Assembly (NCBI RefSeq): GCF_932276165.1
Contig: NC_064011.1
Location: 4,357,501-4,421,500, forward strand
Origin: Plutella xylostella
Taxonomy: Eukaryota; Arthropoda; Insecta; Lepidoptera; Plutellidae
Direction: 5' to 3'
Length of the DNA stretch: 64,000 nucleotides
The notes below the pieces were generated by a model. The model was not told where the DNA came from. It made no database searches and was given only the letters and a program-made list of their open reading frames with translations. A program made the position numbers and the translations under genes. Below, one piece after another: positions 10,443 to 20,546 of this stretch (position 1 is its first letter; every line of letters begins with the position of its first letter).

Positions 10443-10724
10443 CTATAAAATAAAATGCCTCAGATTTAGTTAAAGATAATAATTATTAAAAAGTTTGTTT
10501 TAATTACCTACCTACTGAATGAGCAAGAATAAGTAAGTAGTATTACCTAAGAGGTAGTCTGATGGTTTGAAGTGGCCGGGGCATATTCTTGAATGCTTTT
10601 TTATGTTTAATCCAGGCTTTAATTCTTTTAATGCTTCCATCCATTTCGCCCGTCTTGTTTCGTTTTGTGGAATTTTGTGCACCCCCCTTTCTCTACAGTA
10701 AGCTACAATACAACACGACGACAT
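10332..10724 (-). CDS. THAP zinc-finger domain, two exons (partial gene)
   Basis: Minus strand. Exon 1 (10724-10547) starts with ATG and encodes a THAP domain, a DNA-binding C2CH zinc finger found in transcription regulators and in P-element-type transposases. The Cys pair is near residues 4-10, the invariant Trp is in RRAKWMEAL, and RICPGHF supplies the second Cys and the His. It ends TTAG before GTAATA. Exon 2 (10442-10332) follows a TTTTATAG acceptor, joins in phase, and carries RKMLKKEAVPSVF, the conserved AVP-F end of the domain. It then runs 20 more residues to a GTAAGC donor. I could not find the next exon at lower coordinates. It may be a real gene with further exons, a domesticated transposon or a decayed copy. 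Confidence 0.7.
10547..10724 (-). CDS. THAP exon 1
   Basis: The 178 nt run from ATG at 10724 to a phase-1 donor at 10546. They contain the first three zinc ligands region, the Trp and the CPGHF motif. Confidence 0.65.
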
Positions 10725-11251
10725 ATCTACTATAAATGCTATTCAGAGAGTCGGAAAACTTTAGTTTTGTGGTGTGGGTAGAGAAAACTAAGTACCCACC
10801 TACTAATGTCTGCTCTACCATAGAGAAATCATTACTTCCAACGTGCCTCAGAATAATTATGATACTTACACACGGCGGTCGCGCCTCGGACATGGACAGA
10901 GGATGCAGATGATCTCAACTAGTTCACACTTAATATTATGTATAACTACATATAACAGCAATTTATTATTATTAGTTTGCACGTTCTCAACAAATACCAG
11001 TTATGCTACGAAATCATTTGTATTTGGCAATATTTGCCTAATAGGCAACTTGTAGGCAAACTATTTAATCATAGTATTATTCTGTGGAATAAACATGGAT
11101 TTTTGTATTGGCTGAAAGGACTCGAATCCATGCCGGCTATAAAAAAATATGCAGTCCTGTTCAGTATGAAGATTTACTAGCGCCATCTATTGTCGGGTTT
11201 TGTCTATGGACGTTGTCTATGGTTGAAAACCTCCCATTGTTAGTCAACCAC

Positions 11252-11575
11252 GCGGTGGTAGCTCAGTCGGGTAAGCGCCCGCTTCTCACGCCAGAGATGC
11301 GGGTTCGAATCCCGGCGCTGACATGAACCAATGAGTTCTTTTAACTTAAGTACAATATATACCATCGTTCTTACGGTGAAGGAAAACATCGTGAGGAAAC
11401 CTGCATATCTAGATCTAGCAAATCTAGATATGTGAACCCACCAACCCGCAGTGGACCAGCGCGGTGGGAAAATGGTCCAAGCTTAGGAAGGTAGTTTAGA
11501 CCTTCGGGATATGCACAACGGTTCCATTCGAGAGAGCCAGGTGCAGGTACTTACACCCCCACAGATAATAGAATA
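11252..11575 (+). repeat. tRNA-derived SINE
   Basis: The first 72 nt resemble a tRNA with an A box (TAGCTCAGTCGG) and a perfect B box (GGTTCGAATCC at 11302-11312). The body contains GTGAAGGAAAACATCGTGAGG and CCACCAACCCGC, and the tail is ACACCCCCACAG then GAATAGAATAG. It would be transcribed by RNA polymerase III and mobilised by a LINE. There is no clean 7-bp acceptor pairing, so it is a SINE and not a functional tRNA. Confidence 0.8.
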
Positions 11576-11878
11576 GAATAGCCAACCACAGGAGTCAGGA
11601 CAGGTCCTGGTAGTGGCTGGATGAGGAAGGCAATGGACAGAGTGTTGTGTCGAGGTGTGTGCTTCTTGGGAGAGTACTCATTATGTTTGGCAGTGGATAA
11701 TGAAGATGGAACAATGATAAGTGAATCTGGAAGTTATAATAGGTACCCTACTTATGCGTGAATTATTGCCAACCACGAGCTTAAATCAGCTAAGATCTTG
11801 TTTCTAGTTAGGATACGTTAATTTTACGAGGATAACCCTAATTTGTGATCGTCACCGAATACCTGTTGAAGAAGTTTT

Positions 11879-13312
11879 AAGGTCAACCGGGGCCATTGCG
11901 CCACAATACTTTGACTTTCATATTCATTTGATCATAACAAACAGACTATACGCCTTATTAAGATATAACTTGTGATACATATTAGGAAATTTTATCTAGT
12001 TTCATATTTTGATGCAATTTTGTAGAATTTTAAATATCTTCTACGTGTAAACGACGTTTCTACAAAAAATGGCATTTTTAGGCGAAATAACCCCTAGTGG
12101 GCTAATGCCTCTTTCACTAGTTTTGTGTGCTTGGAAGAGATTTTACAAATTTAAGTAGATATAATTTATAGAATTACTATTAACGTAGCTAATTATTAGC
12201 TTGTAAACTAAATACTGCGCTTAGTTAAGGAGAATCAGTTGATCAAAAATTTTTGGGGCTATGGCGCCTACGTAGCCTTATTTCTTGTAGTGGCATTTAC
12301 CCCATCCAAGATTCCAGGGGTGCTCAACATTTTATTTATAAAAACTTTATTGGATTTAAAAAAGTATAAATACTTACGTGACAAATTAAAATACAGTATA
12401 AAAGCATACAAGGGCATATTTTTTTTAATTTGCAATCAAACCACAACTTTAAATTAGTAAGTATACCATTTTTTGAGTCTGACGGAATTTCAATAATTAC
12501 AAAACTATTTAGAGTTTTAAAAACAAGTGGGATCATTCTGTTAATATGACTATTTTTTATTTATTATATGATTATTTTCTATATACCGTGTAAACAACAT
12601 TATAATGTCGACACCAAATGACGCCAATTTTTTAAAATATTTAGTTTATTATATATTAAAATTATTTACGTTTTAGTTGGATTACCAATCTAAGAATGTT
12701 AATTCTGATACGCCGTTAAATGTTCTTCAATATTGCAGAAGGCGTAATTAACCTAGTATTTTTCGTTTAGGAGTAATTTGGTGCTAAAGTCACTGGAACT
12801 TTTTCATTGCTCGTGAGTGTATTAAATACATTTATCATAACATAAAATGTTTAGAACCTCTGAAAATGGGGCTATTGCGCCGCAATAGAGGCAATAACCC
12901 CATCAGCCCAGAGGCATTTACCCCAAAATAAAAGCTAAACCTACAATTTTGTAATTTCATATTGTGTCAGAATCTTACGTTATTTCAATAAAATAATCAA
13001 AACAATATGTAAAGCAACAAAACAATAACAGTATTAACAGTTAGGAAACATAGATTCTTTTAAACAAACACACATTTGGAACGATTAAAAAAAACGTGTC
13101 AGAAAACCTCAGGTTGCCGAAAGAGGTGAAAAAATTAAAATGGCAGATTTGTTAAGCAAATTAACCCGGATACGACATCTATTGGTCAGAGGTAAAAGTT
13201 TCAGTTACAAAGATAGATAGCAGATGACTCCAGCAGTTCTAAATTATGTGGTTCGGAAGATAAATGGATTCGAGGCATTAGCCCCGTAGGCGACTTGGCC
13301 CCGGTTGACCTT
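11879..13312. mobile_element. 1.43-kb terminal-inverted-repeat element, non-autonomous
   Basis: The ends AAGGTCAACCGGGGCCA (11879-11895) and its perfect complement (13296-13312) bound an AT-rich body. GC-rich motifs related to GGGGCATTGCGCC and GGCATTTACCCC recur inside near 12080-12115, 12290, 12865-12925 and 13275 in both orientations. No transposase frame was found. The class is not decided, and a clear target duplication is not visible. Confidence 0.6.
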
Positions 13313-13372
13313 ACATTTTATTATTATTAAATCGATCGACCTAAATGGAATGGAGTAGTAAGTATAGCTAGA

Positions 13373-13497
13373 CATGGCAGCGCTCAGTCAAGGAAGAAAT
13401 GGGCCAGGTGGGGATGTCACTGAAGTGGCTGAAGATCATAAAGAGTGGCGGCGCTTCACTTCGGCCCTTTGCTCCCCAGCGGAAATTGGGAATATTT
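13373..13497 (+). pseudogene. LINE ORF C-terminal remnant
   Basis: The + frame reads EVAEDHKEWRRFTSALC followed by a stop at about 13497. This resembles the last residues of non-LTR retrotransposon polyproteins (VA-D---WR pattern). No reverse transcriptase motif is left upstream. Confidence 0.45.
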
Positions 13498-14239
13498 AAG
13501 TAAGTAAAACATGAAACAACAATAAAAGTTTACAAAAATATTTTGTTTTAATGTCATAATTAAATAAATGTAAATGTTACCTAACTACAATAGTTTACAG
13601 CTATCGAAGTTGTTTTAGAACCATAGGCATATTATAATGTGTTTGAACTTTGCTTTAGCCAGACTATAGAAGCAAAATCTGACTATATTTTTATATTGGC
13701 AAGAAAAGTTTGAAGAGATTCTAAACAGTATATTCTCACAACAATATTATTAAATTCATTTCAGCAGATACAAAAAATAAATAGGTAAGTATTTAATATT
13801 TCCAGTATTTTTTGCCTATGATGTGTGCGTTTTTTTATATAGTAAGTAACTACTTAAACAAAATGGAGAATTTGAAATATCTAGAATGGCTTGAACTTAA
13901 TGCATTAACAGTCAGTATTATAAATTTATAACATCCTACGCTAAGATTAATGTTTTATGAAATTATAAACTTAACATAAGTACAATTAAATCCCGTATAT
14001 TTGAATTTGTTTCTTTACTTGACTGACATTAGGCGCCGCAGTTTAAAATACAAAATTGTTAGGATATACTTAGGACCGATCGGGTCATACTTTGTCTCCA
14101 GAGGCATACAGGTAAATCCTGTATTTGACAAAATGTTAGGAACATGGTTATAATCATGAACCCAAACTGAGTAAGGGCGAAAAACCAATGAGCATTTAAA
14201 TTAATGGCCTGTTGGTGGTAAATTAGCATCTGAAACCTA

Positions 14240-14326
14240 CCCCCTTATTCATAGACAAGTTACAGGACGTTTTATCTATTGAACTGTTTTGTTGACAGAG
14301 AGGGAACTTTTCTATGAATAAGGGGG
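14240..14326. repeat. Short foldback element
   Basis: CCCCCTTATTCATAG (14240-14254) and its complement (14312-14326) form the ends, with partial pairing further in. This is a MITE-like hairpin. Confidence 0.65.
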
Positions 14327-14330
14327 CTAG

Positions 14331-15103
14331 ACTTTTATTTATTAAACCTGAACCTTCGTCAATTGCCTATTTCAGATGCTACTTAAGAAAAAGGCCAGAG
14401 AAGTATTCAGGGTAAACACATCGTTTCATTTCATATGCTTTTGTACCATGTCAAACTAAACAGGGCGCCCAAATAATAATATCAAGATTAAACTGCATTT
14501 GAAGTATATAAATAAGGAATTCATTAATACTGATATCAACAGTTTTACATAAACATGGTATTTAATGGCGTTATATTTACATGATTTTTTATGGCATGAA
14601 ATAATATAAATTATCATAAAATTGTATATACACCCGCATTTTTCTGTACTTAGTTATTATTAATTATTATACAACCTGATTTATAAAGTAATACAATAAA
14701 TTATAGCTAAAGTAAGGTAAATTAAACTAAAATAACTAATTATAATTGATGGAATTTACATATTTTTAAATAAAATTGTTATGACGATGACGCCTATCAT
14801 TCAATTGTTACTAAAAGTTATTTTTACCTAAAGTTACGATTACTATTGCTACACAAAGCACCTAATCAGTTAAGTGGTAAGGCACATTTTAAATAACACT
14901 ATTCAAGGAAGACATACAAAATACAAACATAATTATTATAATTACATACATTACAAATTCCTTACTCTCATAATTTTAAACGCGATCTAATGTTTAGCTT
15001 GGAATGTATTTAAAACTGGCAGTCTTTGCATCAGATATACTCTGTACTATATACTGTACATATACTGTCTTCTACAGGACGATTTAAAACTCCTGTTAAA
15101 ATT
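14331..15103. other. AT-rich DNA 3' of lines
   Basis: No coding sequence is seen. The lines 3' UTR must lie in this stretch. A minus-strand AATAAA (as TTTATT) occurs at about 14336, but its use is uncertain. Confidence 0.4.
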
Positions 15104-17554
15104 TCAGCTTAGCTCATTTCCTTCATACAAGCTCTCACACACTTCTAGAAGCCTCAGGACTGGACTAATATTATATGGGAACAACGATTTAGACACCAGC
15201 CTGCTAATCTGAAGCCGTAGCCTTATCAGCACCCTCATAGTGTCATCCAGACCTCTGGTGCTACCTGACTCAAAGGACTGGCAGGTCTCAATGAACTTAG
15301 GCCAATTTCTTCGCACATACTTCAAGAACCTCAACAAATATAGCAGGAAACACGTCTCATTGCTGACCAGATAGTCTAGCAATACATCGCTGTCGTGAGA
15401 GACGATCTTTAGGAATTCAATGAAAGAAGCTATGGGGTTCAACATAGGGATCAAATCTGGGTAGACAGAGTTTCTATAGACAATCCCGACGGTTATATCT
15501 AGAGTGCAAACCATAGACTCTATCAAGTAATCGTCCTGTTCACTGAATAAGTGTATCAGCATTTTCGTGAATGGAGTTTCGGGGTGGAACTCTAGTGCGT
15601 TGCGAATGAAACTGTCTAGTTTTTTAAGGACATCTCTTATAGATCGCTCAACAATCTGCATGTCCTGTATAGCATTGTAGTCCGACGAATCTATGGAACT
15701 GTCTGAGGAGTCGCACCGCATCTCTTTCACTGTAACTGCTATAGATTTCAGGACTAACAGGGACATCCTCTGAAGCAGTGTCTTGTCGACTTCGCTTCTC
15801 GTTTGTATCGAGTCATCATGATCGTCATCCCCATAGCTTTGGTCCACTAACTGGATGGTTGACGTCACGTTGGGACCGAGCGAGTAGTTCTGGATGACTG
15901 GACATTCTCTGCCAATGAAGCTGAAGCCGCTTCTGCTATTTCTGACGCGCACATCGCTGAGAAGCCTGAAATCTTTGACATACCTGACAATAGAGTGAGC
16001 TAGACAGCAGATTTCTTCCGGCAGTATGTCTTGCAATGCTAGGGTCGATCCATAGCAGAGCACCTCATTGAATAGACTGAGTAAATGTGTGTAGATGAGA
16101 CTGGGGAAGGTTGTATTTCTCAGTAAGTCAACAAACCCTTGCAGATCAGCGTAGAACGGTTTAGTATCGATGACTGAGAGGTTCGCCTTTACACTGATGA
16201 TATTCTCCCACAGAGTGAAGAATGTGAGTATACAGTTCTCCGAGTTTGGTAAGTTCAGGTACCTCAGCAGTAGCAGTTTGATGTTTTTGACTAAAACGGG
16301 CCAGTGGCCTTCCAGCGTCTTAATTGTGATGCACTTTATATGGGATGTGTCAAATGATTCCGAGTCTGTCAATATGACTGTACTGCATCCGTTTTCATTC
16401 ACTCTTTCCACACGGGGCGGTGGCGGAGGGTCCGGGGGCTCCTGCTGCTCGGAGCCACTGATCTGTTGCTCCATAGGGAACTTCAGTACTGGATCGTGAA
16501 GCTTAAACGTCTGTTCTGTACTCAAGTTTTCAGCCGATGATGTTGATGGTGTACTGTGAGTTTGTAAATTTGAGAAGGCACTATCTAAGTTCTCTGCGTG
16601 AGAGCTGGACGGAGTTTGTGCGTTGCGATTGCTGCCATAGCCAATGTTACTTCTGAATGGATTGTCTTCTTGGACGGGCACACTTGCGGCTGAGTTTATG
16701 TATGCACTGTCTTCTAATGGATGCTGTTCCACATCTTTCCACTCAACAATCCTCTTTATAATGTCGAGACTGAAGTTTATCTTCTGCACTGTGATCCTGT
16801 TTATCCGATCAAACATGTAGATGTTCTCAACTATCTGATGTAGCCAGTTTTCATCCACTGTATCCTTGGCCACTATTAGGAAAGTAGCCAAGACTCGGCT
16901 TGCAACAAAAGTGATGAATTTGCTCTTATGATCTGAAAGCTCTATTACTTCTGTGATCCAGTCATGTCTGTTTCTGACAAACATGTCACAGGCCTGCATT
17001 AGTCTTGAGCATATTGTGCCAGAATGGTTTTGTTTCAAGTAAACATCGAACATGAGTTGCATTGTAGAGAGGTAGGTCAGTGAACATGGTATCGGCCATG
17101 ATGCGATGTTTAGTCTTCTATCAAACAGCTGTGTAACAACATTCTCATTGTACTGGCACAAGCACTGCCCGACAAGGCCATCCTGGAGTATTCTCAGCTC
17201 CGATAGCAGTTTATCGTCTTCGGAGTTCCAATTTAGAGTGTTGGTAGAGGAGCAGGTTGGGGTTATGGTCACATCAGAGTTGTTTGGGAGCCTCAATATA
17301 GCAGAGCAGTCCACTGCATCTTCACTGACGGTGCCACTGTCAGGGGACTCCCCATTCCTCGATGGGAACTCATCAGCTGGTTCAGCAGGAGGTGTCTCCG
17401 AGTCAAAAATGTCTCCGATAGCATCCTCGGCGGACTTGTCACTGCCCTCGTCGATGTCGGGCGCGTCTATCCGCTGTTTCTTCTTCACGGGCTGATCAGA
17501 TGCCATACCTTCATTGGTTGGACTCTCAACATGTAAATTCCCCCTCAAAACCAT
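15104..17554 (-). CDS. lin: Lines homologue (LINS1 family)
   Basis: One coding exon gives 816 residues, close to the length of Drosophila Lines. Lines is a nuclear/cytoplasmic regulator acting downstream of Wingless in segmentation and through the Drumstick-Bowl pathway in hindgut and leg patterning. LINS1 in humans is linked to cognition. The N-terminus is low-complexity and acidic with a probable nuclear signal (PVKKKQR). Then come the conserved helical Lines N-terminal region (from about DDKLLSELRILQDGLVGQCL) and the C-terminal region, including LLYLLRFLKYVRRNWPKF near the end. The frame is open further upstream to a non-ATG codon at 17584. The first ATG in frame is at 17554 in a weak context, and a second at about 17502 (GGTATGGCA) is a better Kozak match, so the true start may be there. 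Upstream at 17638-17869 a minus-strand GT-AG pair suggests a 5' UTR intron. Confidence 0.87.
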   Translation of the reverse strand: MVLRGNLHVESPTNEGMASDQPVKKKQRIDAPDIDEGSDKSAEDAIGDIFDSETPPAEPADEFPSRNGESPDSGTVSEDAVDCSAILRLPNNSDVTITPTCSSTNTLNWNSEDDKLLSELRILQDGLVGQCLCQYNENVVTQLFDRRLNIASWPIPCSLTYLSTMQLMFDVYLKQNHSGTICSRLMQACDMFVRNRHDWITEVIELSDHKSKFITFVASRVLATFLIVAKDTVDENWLHQIVENIYMFDRINRITVQKINFSLDIIKRIVEWKDVEQHPLEDSAYINSAASVPVQEDNPFRSNIGYGSNRNAQTPSSSHAENLDSAFSNLQTHSTPSTSSAENLSTEQTFKLHDPVLKFPMEQQISGSEQQEPPDPPPPPRVERVNENGCSTVILTDSESFDTSHIKCITIKTLEGHWPVLVKNIKLLLLRYLNLPNSENCILTFFTLWENIISVKANLSVIDTKPFYADLQGFVDLLRNTTFPSLIYTHLLSLFNEVLCYGSTLALQDILPEEICCLAHSIVRYVKDFRLLSDVRVRNSRSGFSFIGRECPVIQNYSLGPNVTSTIQLVDQSYGDDDHDDSIQTRSEVDKTLLQRMSLLVLKSIAVTVKEMRCDSSDSSIDSSDYNAIQDMQIVERSIRDVLKKLDSFIRNALEFHPETPFTKMLIHLFSEQDDYLIESMVCTLDITVGIVYRNSVYPDLIPMLNPIASFIEFLKIVSHDSDVLLDYLVSNETCFLLYLLRFLKYVRRNWPKFIETCQSFESGSTRGLDDTMRVLIRLRLQISRLVSKSLFPYNISPVLRLLEVCESLYEGNELS

Positions 17555-17637
17555 GAAACTCGACTGCGATCGGCTACTTCTCAAACATTGGCCACTCGTC
17601 GTAGCGGCACAGATGTAGTTTTACTTCGTATAACAGT

Positions 17638-17869
17638 CTGAAAACCAAAATTGAACATGAATGCGTGACCTTTCCGAAAACAGCTACTCAGTTACGCGAA
17701 ATACAAAGCCATTGAAATTCCACGTATTTTGCATTTTAAATGTTACTAAACCTGTGTGGTAACGTAAATAATGACTTAATCTTGGGTACTAATGCATGTT
17801 TCGATAGAAATATGTGATTTAAAAGCAAATTTGAAGCAACTTTCCAAAATATTTTGATGGCATACATAC
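17638..17869 (-). other. lin: Probable 5' UTR intron of lines
   Basis: On the minus strand a donor (AATG before GTATGT) lies at 17869 and an acceptor (TTTTCAG) ends at 17638, about 80 nt upstream of the coding start. Inferred from splice consensus only. Confidence 0.4.
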
Positions 17870-18957
17870 CATTGGCATCCGATCGAGGTTGTTTCTTCAA
17901 TTAACAAAATAACTTCACACCCAATTATGAATAAGAATATTCACAGCATTCCATTAAATCACAAATAGTGGCACTTTTATGTGATAATTTCAGAATTATT
18001 ACGATTTTATTTCAATTTACTAAAACGTCGCACCATTTCGACTCCATTACGTACGAATGACGCTCGATCAGTTGAGCTCCCAATTACTTAGGAATTTACT
18101 ACCAAGAAATAAATAAATGCATGATTTGTATCTTAAATCATCACTAAAATATAAAAAAATATTTATTATCATATTGAAAATTAAGTCATATGTTTTATTT
18201 ATAATATTAATTTAAAAAGTGCTATAAATATTTCTTCACTAGGGTAATGCTTTTCCGGTGACGTAGTTGCCAGTTTGACGACTTCCTGAATTTAGCAAAA
18301 TATAAAACGCCCGCGCACTTTTGTTTTATTTTGTTATGGGTTGCATTGCGACAGAGTTTGGACAAAAATGTATGTAAAAATAAAATGACAATGAATTTAA
18401 GCGCAAAAGGTTCGCTGTTTGTGTTTTGCGCACCATAGCTTCAAGGATGCAAGTGGCTGCAACTACAACTACTCCTTGCACCCACCCTATTATCTCAGAA
18501 TAATAACCATCGCTCTTTTTGTGCGAAGCCTCTACAAAACTTTTGTACAAAAGCCTGTACCTTGTATTGTTCTCAGTGAATGCAATGAGGCCAAAGAGAG
18601 GCCGTTATTCCAATGGGGATGATTCCTTTTATATTATGCTCTCACCAAGTTTTCAGCAAAGTACAAGCAAGGGCAAGCGCACATTCATTGCTCTGGATAT
18701 CAATGACTGAGGCTATCTGAGATGCCCTTTTTTAAAATTCTACAAGACCTGACAGAATGTACAGCATAAATTAATAATCATTTATGATTTACACTTTTGC
18801 TGAAAAACGCAATCACACGCCATTTATTTTGCTTTAAATGAAACGTAAAAAAATATATTTTAAAAAACTTTTCTAGTTAGGGATGTGATTCATAAAAGTT
18901 ATCGACACCTTAAAATTAAAAAAAATTACAAGACAGTCTATAACTAAGATAGTCTTA
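17870..18957. promoter_or_regulatory. Intergenic region between lines and gek (probable lines promoter)
   Basis: The transcription start of lines must lie here. A TATAAAA box-like sequence on the + strand at about 18299 is followed by a GC patch. No coding exon was recognised. Short open frames at 18326-18710 look like chance. Confidence 0.35.
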
Positions 18958-19110
18958 AGCTGCGTACACACCGGCCCAACGAAGGCCAACGAACGGGTTT
19001 CGTTGGCCTTCACTGCTGCAATCTGCCCTGTATTATGTATGATAAATATCCATCGTTGGGATAACCGTTGGCGTTCGTTGGGCGTTCGTTGGCCCGGTGT
19101 GGACGCAGCT
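18958..19110. mobile_element. MITE family copy 2 (153 bp, TTA TSD)
   Basis: Inverted ends start AGCTGCGTACACACCGG, with TTA at 18955-18957 and 19111-19113. It is about 80-90 percent similar to 9598-9739. The right arm has an extra 11-bp repeat of GGCGTTCGTTG. Confidence 0.8.
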
Positions 19111-19113
19111 TTA

Positions 19114-20485
19114 AATAAACAACTGGAGAATATTTTTTTTACGAAAATCTATAATGCATTTTCATAAGTACAAACTCCCTTAAAAGGTTCTTCGAATATG
19201 GCTTCTTTTCCTTTTTACGTCATCGATTTGGTTGCCATACATGCACTGTCAAATAATACCTAAAGGCCTTTCTGGAACATATTGTGATTTAAAAAAAAGG
19301 TACATTTCGAATGATTTTTAGGTACAAACATTTTTTTTTGTGAACTATCGTATTTATTTGATGTATCGATTAGTTCCGGTTTGATCAAAAACATCACTAT
19401 GATTTTCAAACGTTTCTTTCCAAGCAAAATGTAATCGTCACTGTCAAACTAAAGTGAGGAAATCTAATCTAGTCAAACGATCGCCTATTTTCCCTAGCGT
19501 AGTTAGAAACGTCGTCCAAAATGGATTCGACCGAGCCCTCTTGCTCCCTCAAATAAAATGTCTGCTTTGAAGACTAGAAAATAAGCTAGAATTGATGTTA
19601 TGTTACGATAATCGACAGGTAATTATAACAATTCAAAGTGGGAAGTGTACAATTTAATAGTGAACGATGACTCATCTTGGTGCTTTTGCATAACAATCGA
19701 TAAAATAAATTTAGGTTAAGATCTTTGAATTTTCGTTTCGCATCCGCACAATACACACAAATTAACTGGAAATATACAATTTCATCGCGAAGATATTTCG
19801 GTCGCACGCAAGTACGTGTTATTGTTTATTTATAGGTCAATGCGGAAACTGTATCGATATGTCATCGGGACTGTAGTTTTTTATTTTGTGTTTTAAAATG
19901 AACTGCTTATTTAGATAAAGTTCAGACGCTGGATCTTGCGACACCGCTCTACTATCAAATGTCGCTTGCAACCTTGTAAATAGCGGATAGAAAGCTATTT
20001 TCGCGGTTGGAAATGAAAGACAATGGTGAAATTCGGAGTTCACTGCCTCCCAATCCCAAATGGGCAATTGTTCTTTTTTCACTTTAAAACTATAACGGCT
20101 TAAATTACATACATTTTAATCCATAACTATATTTATGATACACTTCTTTATTTAATTCAGAATCTCACTACACAGTTCTAATCATAGGAGCCATAAGTGC
20201 CTACTATTTATGATACCAACTAGTACAAACATAATAGTTATCCTCTAAAAATACCAATAATAAAGCTAACCAATTTCCTTCCTATTTCAGATGACCAATA
20301 TATGATGGGCCAAGCACAGTCCACCTGCAAAAACATTTGCATGCCTTAAAAAGTCTTTTTTACCATTTAACGGTAGATTTTATACTTTTGGAATCTCATA
20401 GGGTCTAAGTGTAGTGAAAATGTGTGAACTGATGTTTTTGTAAAGTGAGTGATTAGTGGCTGCGGTGAAACAAGTTGCCATCACG
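19114..20485. other. Intergenic / probable gek 5' UTR region
   Basis: No coding exon is seen. An acceptor-like CCTATTTCAG at 20290 and the sequence up to 20485 may be 5' UTR of the kinase gene. Transcription start not located. Confidence 0.35.
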
Positions 20486-20546
20486 ATGTCGGATGATGAG
20501 GACTCTTCGCCTGAGAAGGCGTTAGCGCCTATTAATAGTGTGCCTG
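20486..20546 (+). CDS. gek: gek exon 1 (start codon)
   Basis: ATG in context CACGATGTC, then an acidic leader SDDEDSSPEK, ending phase 1 before GTGAGT. Chosen because it is open, starts with ATG and joins exon 2 in phase. An alternative first exon elsewhere is possible. Confidence 0.65.

Noticed and set aside
11252..11323. tRNA gene
   Set aside because: A and B boxes are good, but the acceptor stem does not pair and the sequence continues into a SINE body shared with other repeats.
16170..17495. Plus-strand ORFs within lines
   Set aside because: Shadows of the long minus-strand coding exon with no independent features.
18326..18710. Overlapping short ORFs on both strands upstream of gek
   Set aside because: No recognisable protein, no splice context and composition like the surrounding DNA.
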